From positions 1 to 22,064 of IMG/VR virus record IMGVR_UViG_3300019776_000608: a DNA stretch of 22,064 nucleotides; one strand, 5' to 3'. Under the pieces are notes generated by a model. It was not told the DNA's origin and ran no database searches. It was given only the letters and a program-made list of their open reading frames with translations. Below, in pieces: positions 16,132-22,064 of this stretch (the stretch's first letter is position 1; the number at the start of each line of letters is the position of its first letter). This DNA is from a virus. A program made the position numbers and the translations under genes.

Positions 16132-17851
16132 GGAGCGCAGCCTTCCTGAGCTCGCGGTCCAGCTCCTGCCTGTCGTGTCTTCCAGGCTTATGAACCTGAA
16201 TGAGTAGCTTCACTGACAGCACCACGTTGTTTAGGTGGTTGATCATGTACTCCAGTTGTTCCTCACCCATCTGTCCGGAGTCTATCGCAGCTTGAATAGG
16301 TCCAGTAAACTCTAAGGCATGCTCTATGACCTCGATGTCCACACCATGTGTGAAAGCGTGGTACGAGTCGGTCTCACCGGCAGTAGCTTTCTCGTAGCAC
16401 CTCTTCTTGTCAAACAGTCTGAAAGTATCGATGGTGAGCAGTCGCACGTGCTCCGGGTCGGACTTAGCGATATCACAGTTCCAGTGAGGGAACTGAACCT
16501 CCCACACCGCGCCGTTGTCGGAGACGCGGTACATCTCCTTGATGATGTCCTCGAACTTCACTCCCGAGTGACCGAGATGCTCTAGGATGTCTTTGGCTAT
16601 GATGTGACTGAACTCGTCGTCCTTCCACGGCCAGGTCTTGCTGTTCAGGTCTACGACCTGATCCGGCGAGCATATATCAGACGCGTCGACGTTGATGAAG
16701 CCCTCGTGCTTCTTGAAGCCGCACCCTAGGTTCAGCCTCTTGACCTCCTTGTCTTGAGACGGAAAGTCTAGGTGATCCAGTGAGAACTTCTTCTCCAGGT
16801 CTGCGTACAGTTTCTGGAAAGGCTGGTTCCACTCACCTTTCTTCTCCTGTCTGTAGAGTCTGACGCTCTCGTAGTACGGCGACGACGTCGAGTAGGGAGC
16901 GTTGAGAGTCCATGTGTGGTAGGGAAGGATCGGCACCATGACCCATGTCTCCTTACCAAGGGCAGCCGAGAGGTGAGCCACAGATGTGCAGGAGGTGATC
17001 ACGAGGTCTAGGTTCATAATAGCTGCGGCCGTGTCCTCCCACGAGATCAGAAGGTGCTGCAGGTCAATGATGTTCTCGGGAAGCTCGATGACGTTGTTGT
17101 CTCTCTGCAGAGAGTAGAGCTGCAGACCCTCGTACTCTGACAGCTGGGTCATGAACTTCTCTGGGAAGCGCCTGAACTGCTGGTGCTCGAACTTTGGGTT
17201 ACCCGCCCAGCGAATACCGATCTTCTTCTTGTCAGAGGTGAGGACGCTCTTCCACATCTCGACTGACTCTGGCTTAGCGGTCAAGTATGGCTCGCCAGGA
17301 AAGTCGTCGAACGTGTGACCAGAGAGCCATCCGGCAGAGAAGCCAGGAAGCCAGTAGTCGTGATGAACGGTGTGGGCCTCGGCGCGTGTGATGCACTTGG
17401 TGACTCCCTTAATTCGCTCTAGCATAGAGTGAAGGGACGGGTCGGCCGCGAGGTAGACGTTCTCTGCTCCAAGGTTCTTGAATGATGTGGCGAAGCGAGC
17501 GTGGATCATCTCGTCGCCGTACCCACCCTCGAGAGAGATGATGATCGACTTACCCGTGACGTCGTGCTCCTCTGGGTTGAACAGTGGAGCCGTAGTCTTC
17601 ATCGGCGGGCTGCCGTAGACCTTGATGAAGCGACCATTCTCGAGGAGCTGGCACCCCTCCTTGTACTTGTTCTGTTGAAGGAGGAACCAGCCTCGGTTGA
17701 AGCTGTGTCTGACCCACATCTCGGGATTCTTCTGACCGCGGGCGTCAAGGAGGTTCTCTGGCCCAATAGCCTGCATCTCCTCTGAGAGATGCCAGGCCTC
17801 GTCGAACCTGCCGTCGAGCATGAGCTTTAGTTGCATGTCAATCTTGTGCAT
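16118..17851 (-). CDS. TPR + GT-B glycosyltransferase + SAM methyltransferase fusion
   Basis: This 577-residue protein has three parts. Residues 1-75 contain two TPR-like helical pairs (GRFDEAWHLSEEM; NRGWFLLQQNKYKEG). Residues 100-355 resemble a GT-B glycosyltransferase of the GT9/GT41-like kind: SLEGGYGDEMIHARF, KKIGIRWAGNP, a C-terminal donor site with DLVITSCTSVAHLSAALGK and WVMVPILPYHTW. Residues 370-560 are a class I SAM methyltransferase with RLNLGCGFKKHEGFINVD (motif I around 373-378) and AKDILEHL. The methyltransferase could modify the added sugar. The start is supported by GGAGTAG just upstream and a late box sits 35 bases above. It overlaps the GT25 gene by 14 bases. Donor and acceptor are unknown; GT9 includes heptosyltransferases, which matters given the plus-strand cassette. 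Confidence 0.8.
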   Translation of the reverse strand: MHKIDMQLKLMLDGRFDEAWHLSEEMQAIGPENLLDARGQKNPEMWVRHSFNRGWFLLQQNKYKEGCQLLENGRFIKVYGSPPMKTTAPLFNPEEHDVTGKSIIISLEGGYGDEMIHARFATSFKNLGAENVYLAADPSLHSMLERIKGVTKCITRAEAHTVHHDYWLPGFSAGWLSGHTFDDFPGEPYLTAKPESVEMWKSVLTSDKKKIGIRWAGNPKFEHQQFRRFPEKFMTQLSEYEGLQLYSLQRDNNVIELPENIIDLQHLLISWEDTAAAIMNLDLVITSCTSVAHLSAALGKETWVMVPILPYHTWTLNAPYSTSSPYYESVRLYRQEKKGEWNQPFQKLYADLEKKFSLDHLDFPSQDKEVKRLNLGCGFKKHEGFINVDASDICSPDQVVDLNSKTWPWKDDEFSHIIAKDILEHLGHSGVKFEDIIKEMYRVSDNGAVWEVQFPHWNCDIAKSDPEHVRLLTIDTFRLFDKKRCYEKATAGETDSYHAFTHGVDIEVIEHALEFTGPIQAAIDSGQMGEEQLEYMINHLNNVVLSVKLLIQVHKPGRHDRQELDRELRKAALHGPL

Positions 17852-17885
17852 GTCTACTCCATGTTGTAGAATTACGACTCGCGTA

Positions 17886-17893
17886 TATTTATC
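17886..17893 (-). promoter_or_regulatory. Late-type promoter box for the glycosyltransferase pair
   Basis: The minus strand reads GATAAATA, overlapping the stop codon of the large RCC1 gene (17894-17892). The ATG of the TPR-glycosyltransferase gene is 35 bases downstream. Same variant as ahead of the sheath gene and the sugar cassette. Confidence 0.58.
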
Positions 17894-20800
17894 ACTCGGT
17901 CTTCGTAGCTAACACCGAGTCATAGCCCGAGTTGACCGAGACCCAGCTGCCGACGCGTCCCTCGGCGATGAAAGTTGGGTCAGATCTAGTGCCAGGATTG
18001 CTACCGAGTCCAGTAAACGTTCCAGGCGCACCCCAGATGTACCTGTCTCTAGTCCCAGCCTCGATGGCTGTCACATATACGCTGGTGTGAAGTATAGTCG
18101 AGAAGCTGCGAGATCCAGTTATGAGAGTAGGGGAAGATCTAGCTATAGTATCTCCGGTTCCTAACTGTCCGTTACCTGAGCTGGTGCCCCAGGCAAAGGC
18201 TCTACCTGTCGCGTCTATCGCAGAGGCTCTGTTACCTACGTTTTGTGCACCTTGAACTGCTGTCCAAGAGCTAGTTCCTATTTGCGTAGGAGAAGATCTA
18301 GCTACAGCGTTTCCAGTACCAAGGATTCCGTTAGTGTTGTCTCCCCACGCCCAGAGAGTCCCATCGGACTTGATAGCGATGACGTTACTCAGCTTCACCG
18401 TGATCTTGTTTGGATCCGTAGTCCAGTCACTGGACACTAGCACCGGCTCCGATCTATTCACTGAGCTGTTCTGTCCGGTTCCAGAGGCAGTTCCCCACGC
18501 ATAGAGGGCGCCGTTGATCGTGATAGCCGCGGCGGTAGTCCCACCTACCTTTACGATCGCGAAGCTACTGGTCTGGCCTACTCCAGTCACCTGCACCGGA
18601 GACGACCTGTTGATAGTGGTGTTGTCTCCCAGCGTGCCGGTGGAGTTGTTACCCCAGGCCCACAGCTTTCCAGTAGAGCTGATCGCCGCGGTGAACGAAG
18701 TTCTGCTGCTCACGAAAGACCAGCTGCTGGTGCCAACCTGCGTAGGGGAGCTTCTGTTGATAGTGTCGTTCAGACCTAAGTTTCCGTTGGCGTTGTCTCC
18801 CCAGGCCCAGAGCCTGCCGTCGGCGGTGATCCCGTGCGTAGAGCTGTCTCCTGCAGAGACCATCAGCCAGCTGCTGTTACCGATCTTTGTGTAGGCTGGT
18901 CGGTTCAACACGTCGTTGGTACCAAGTTCTCCGGATGGACCTGCACCCCATACCCAGAGGCCTCCCTCTGAGTCGATGAGGGCGACGTGCGAGAGACCAG
19001 CGGAGGCGGAGCTCCAGTTCTCACCCACTTGAACTGGGAGCGACCTGTTTCCAATCGTTGAAGATATACCGAGCACGCCGCCGGTAGGTAGACCAAAGGC
19101 CCACATTGTTCCAACCGTGTCGATGGCTTGCGAGAAACCATTTGCTCCGGCACCTATCGCGGTGAAGCTCTTTCCAGCCATCACCTGCACCGGAGAAGAT
19201 CTTGATACGGCGTCTTGTATTCCGAGCTGTCCTGACGTGTTGAGACCCCAGGCCCACAGAGTGCTGTCAGTCTTTAGACCGAGCGTGTGCGAGTTGCCCG
19301 TGGCTATCTTCTTCCAGGTGCCGTTGTCTATCTTGATCGGGACGTACGCCGACGTAGTAGTCAGTCCGTCTCCGAACGCTCCGTCCTTTCCAGCGCCGAT
19401 GGCGTAGAGAGACCCGGCAGTCGACAGCACCATAGTGTGTGAGCCGAGCATGCTCGGAGCTAGCTCCTTGGCCGAGAAGTTAGGCCCGAACAGAGCTACT
19501 GGAGAAGAGGTGCTATTGATAGAAAAGGCTCCTGGTCTGTAACCCCAGGCGTAGACCACCTGACCATAGTCTCCGACGGCTATCACGGTGTTCTCGCCGG
19601 AGGCCACGTGGGTCCAGTCGTTCTTTGTCCCAACCTGAGTCGGCGACGACCTCGCGGTGATGCTTCCAAGACCCGTCGATCCAGACTGACCGTAGCCCCA
19701 GGTCCACAGTGTGCCGTCGGTCTTGATTCCCGCCTGAGTCGGGTAGTCCTGTCTGGCGTACGAGACCATCGACCAGGATCCTGGGATCTGAGTGAACGAC
19801 TGGAGTGGGTTCACCATGGAGCCAGAGTTGTTACCGACGCCCCACGTCCAGACCTTTCCAGTGGTGTCCATCTCTCCAAGTATTGTAAATCCAAGAGTTT
19901 TAACCGCTACGCTCGTAGTTCTCCAACTCGTAGCGGTCCCTATCTGAGTTGGTGATGACCTATTTACAGCGTCCTTTGTGGCAATCTGATAGTAAGAGTT
20001 GTCACCCCAAGCCCATAGGGTGCCGTCGGTCTTCACCGCCTTAGTAGTTCCATACAACATGTGAGAGTTGTTGGACCACGGGCCGTCTGGGTAAGCGCGG
20101 TGTCCTTTCGTGCCTTCCATGATTGTTCGCGAACTGGTGTTCCAAGAGTTAGTCGTGGTGCTGTTGTTTCCGAGGACGTAAGGTGTGTTAAGATGACCCT
20201 CGGTAAGAATCATAGTCTTATTATAGATAGCAAGATGATAGTACTGAGTGGTGCAGCTGTTCTTCCAGTCTCCTACTCCTACTAGGACCGGCGAAGACCT
20301 GTCTCCGGTTATAGAGTCTACTGCTCCCATCGCGTACAGCGCTGAACCTCTGATAGCAGTATTGACCTCTGTAATAAGAGTTTTACCTAGAGCCGTCCAG
20401 CCAGTAAGAGCTCCCACTTGAGTAGGCACTGACCTATTTCTAACATCTCCAACCCCTAGTCTCCCCTGCGAGTTAGACCCCCACGCCCATAGAGAAGTGG
20501 CTGTGGTGATGCCCATGCTACCGTAGTAGCCGGCAGATACCTGCGACCAGCTGCTGGTACCGACTTGAATCGGAGAAGACCTGCTTGTCGAGATGTCTAG
20601 ACCTAGACATCCGTAGCCAGCGTCACCTCCCCAGGCGAACAAGGCTCCGTCAGTTCTTATAGCTAACATGTGCGGCTCTCCTACAGAGACCGCAGACCAG
20701 CTACTGGTGCCGAGTTGGACCGGCGAAGACTGATGAACGTTGCTAGTGTTGAGACCGAGTCTTCCTAGACTGTCGTCACCCCAGACAAACAATCTAAACG

Positions 20801-22064
20801 CGCTTATTCCTGCAGAGCCCGCATTTCCGGTCGAGATAGCGCTCCAGCTGCTGGTGCCTATCTGTATCGGTGAAGACTTGTTTATGGTGGTGCCGTCTCC
20901 CAGTCTTCCCAGCCCGTTAGAGCCCCACGCCCAGAGAGTTCCGTCTGTCTTTCTCGCTAGCGTGTGTGCTCCTCCGGCAGAGACGTCTGACCAGTTAGTC
21001 AATGAGCCAACCTGTACCGGAGAAGACCTGTTGTTGGTGTCGTTTGTACCTAACCTTCCGTCCGTGTTGAGACCCCATGACCAGAGAGAGCCGTCCGATC
21101 TAACCGCTGCGACGTGATCTATACCCATCGACAGCACTGACCAAGACAGAGTCTGTCCGACTACAGTAGGCCACGAGCGGTTGACTTGATCGCCGTGTCC
21201 TTGGTTCAAGTATATGCCGTTGCCCCACGTGAGCAAGTTTCCGTCGGACATTCTTATAAGAGACGTCCCGTAGTCAGAAGCGCTGACGCTGGTCGCGCTT
21301 ATTCCAGTGTAGGTCAGCGGGGCTCCGATTGATACTGGAGAAGACCTGTCGATCCCGTAGACTTCGTTTCGGGCTCCGATAGATCCTCCGAGGTAGCTGT
21401 TTTGGTTCGAACCCAGTCCCCACGTATAGACCTGACCGTTGGTCTTTATGCCGATCATGCTCTTAGACTCGTTCGAGGACGCGCCCGAGAAAGCCACCAT
21501 GGTCCAAGCTCCCGCCACCTGCACAGGTGAAGACCTGTTTATAGTGTCGCTGACTCCGAGCTGACCATTCGCGTTACCTCCCCAGGTCCACAGCGTGCCG
21601 TCGGTCTTTATCGCGGCCACGCTGGACTGACCTATCGCGACGAAGTTCCAAGATCCCGCCACCTGCACGGGAGAGGACCTGCTCGCCACGCTGTTCTGAC
21701 CGAGCTTTCCGTCCGTGTTAACACCCCAGGTGAACAACCGTCCAGCGGTGTCTATCGCCGCCGCCACTTGGTTATTAACTGCCACGAACGACCAGCTGCT
21801 GCTTCCTATCTTCTGAGGGTTTCTGAACCTGTTTACTGTAGTACCGTCGCCTATAGTACCAGCGTTGTTGTTTCCCCAGGCCCAGAGACTTCCGTCGCTC
21901 TTCACGCCTAGAGCTGTAGAGTAAGAAGACTCAAAGTTAGGGTAGTAGCCGAAGGCTACCATGGTCCAAGACCCGGCCGCGGCACCGAGAGTCTCGTTGA
22001 AGGGCTCGTTCATGTACCCTAAGATCGGGTTAAAGAACGGACCGCTTCTTCCAGCCGCTCCAGC
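17892..22064 (-). CDS. Giant RCC1-repeat protein, 5' end outside the window
   Basis: This frame is open to the right edge, giving at least 1390 residues; the internal ATG at 22013 is probably not the true start because 17 codons upstream stay open (AGAAGRSGPFF, NPILGY). From about residue 33 on it consists of RCC1 modules of about 50 residues with the motif LwaWG.N..G.LG..dt.nRSSPvqVG.ssWs.Vs...... I count about 26 modules, several degenerate (for example the stretch at about 20080-20220). At seven blades per propeller this suggests near four propellers in a row, plus whatever lies beyond the edge. No enzyme motif, signal or membrane segment is evident. It shares motif wording with the 794-residue protein, so the two are paralogues. 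I infer a virion-surface protein from position; function is unknown. Confidence 0.8.
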   Translation of the reverse strand, partial: AGAAGRSGPFFNPILGYMNEPFNETLGAAAGSWTMVAFGYYPNFESSYSTALGVKSDGSLWAWGNNNAGTIGDGTTVNRFRNPQKIGSSSWSFVAVNNQVAAAIDTAGRLFTWGVNTDGKLGQNSVASRSSPVQVAGSWNFVAIGQSSVAAIKTDGTLWTWGGNANGQLGVSDTINRSSPVQVAGAWTMVAFSGASSNESKSMIGIKTNGQVYTWGLGSNQNSYLGGSIGARNEVYGIDRSSPVSIGAPLTYTGISATSVSASDYGTSLIRMSDGNLLTWGNGIYLNQGHGDQVNRSWPTVVGQTLSWSVLSMGIDHVAAVRSDGSLWSWGLNTDGRLGTNDTNNRSSPVQVGSLTNWSDVSAGGAHTLARKTDGTLWAWGSNGLGRLGDGTTINKSSPIQIGTSSWSAISTGNAGSAGISAFRLFVWGDDSLGRLGLNTSNVHQSSPVQLGTSSWSAVSVGEPHMLAIRTDGALFAWGGDAGYGCLGLDISTSRSSPIQVGTSSWSQVSAGYYGSMGITTATSLWAWGSNSQGRLGVGDVRNRSVPTQVGALTGWTALGKTLITEVNTAIRGSALYAMGAVDSITGDRSSPVLVGVGDWKNSCTTQYYHLAIYNKTMILTEGHLNTPYVLGNNSTTTNSWNTSSRTIMEGTKGHRAYPDGPWSNNSHMLYGTTKAVKTDGTLWAWGDNSYYQIATKDAVNRSSPTQIGTATSWRTTSVAVKTLGFTILGEMDTTGKVWTWGVGNNSGSMVNPLQSFTQIPGSWSMVSYARQDYPTQAGIKTDGTLWTWGYGQSGSTGLGSITARSSPTQVGTKNDWTHVASGENTVIAVGDYGQVVYAWGYRPGAFSINSTSSPVALFGPNFSAKELAPSMLGSHTMVLSTAGSLYAIGAGKDGAFGDGLTTTSAYVPIKIDNGTWKKIATGNSHTLGLKTDSTLWAWGLNTSGQLGIQDAVSRSSPVQVMAGKSFTAIGAGANGFSQAIDTVGTMWAFGLPTGGVLGISSTIGNRSLPVQVGENWSSASAGLSHVALIDSEGGLWVWGAGPSGELGTNDVLNRPAYTKIGNSSWLMVSAGDSSTHGITADGRLWAWGDNANGNLGLNDTINRSSPTQVGTSSWSFVSSRTSFTAAISSTGKLWAWGNNSTGTLGDNTTINRSSPVQVTGVGQTSSFAIVKVGGTTAAAITINGALYAWGTASGTGQNSSVNRSEPVLVSSDWTTDPNKITVKLSNVIAIKSDGTLWAWGDNTNGILGTGNAVARSSPTQIGTSSWTAVQGAQNVGNRASAIDATGRAFAWGTSSGNGQLGTGDTIARSSPTLITGSRSFSTILHTSVYVTAIEAGTRDRYIWGAPGTFTGLGSNPGTRSDPTFIAEGRVGSWVSVNSGYDSVLATKTE

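Noticed and set aside
17892-22013. Taking the ATG at 22013 as the true start of the large RCC1 gene
   Set aside because: The frame remains open to the window edge and no ribosome binding site precedes that ATG, so it is treated as a partial gene.

Overview
The window reads as part of a T4-like tailed phage (myovirus) genome, dense and virtually free of long non-coding stretches. The minus strand carries the classic T4 morphogenesis block in canonical order: gp13 (neck), gp14 (neck), gp15 (tail completion), gp16 and gp17 (small and large terminase), gp18 (tail sheath) and the first codons of gp19 (tail tube). Neighbouring ATG/stop overlaps and T4-type late promoter boxes ([T/G]ATAAATA) fit this. 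The style of gp13-gp15 and the GYTGS collagen-like fibre resemble marine T4-like phages such as cyanophage relatives. That host assignment is my recollection of family style and not proven here.

Layout by coordinate: 1-6548, minus strand, packaging and tail genes. 6549-6604, a compact divergent promoter region. 6605-9218, plus strand, four overlapping sugar-nucleotide genes: an HldE-like kinase/nucleotidyltransferase, a small cupin, a small HAD phosphatase and an HldD-like epimerase. 9210-22064, minus strand, adhesion and glycosylation: a 794-residue RCC1-repeat protein (14 modules), a tail-assembly-chaperone-like protein, a 1085-residue collagen-like fibre, a GT25 glycosyltransferase, a TPR + GT-B glycosyltransferase + methyltransferase fusion, and a very long RCC1-repeat protein (about 26 modules visible) that runs off the right edge. 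No intergenic gap exceeds 70 bases and I saw no tRNA, IS element or CRISPR array.

How it may work together: the plus-strand operon looks like most of an ADP-heptose pathway (kinase, phosphatase, nucleotidyltransferase, 6-epimerase; no classical GmhA isomerase is seen). The minus strand supplies glycosyltransferases, one of which resembles the GT9/GT41 type GT-B fold, between Ser/Thr-rich repetitive fibre genes. My main hypothesis is a phage-encoded system that makes an activated heptose-like sugar and places it on its own fibres, or on host surface glycans. The pathway resemblance is visible in the motifs; the target of the sugar is inference.
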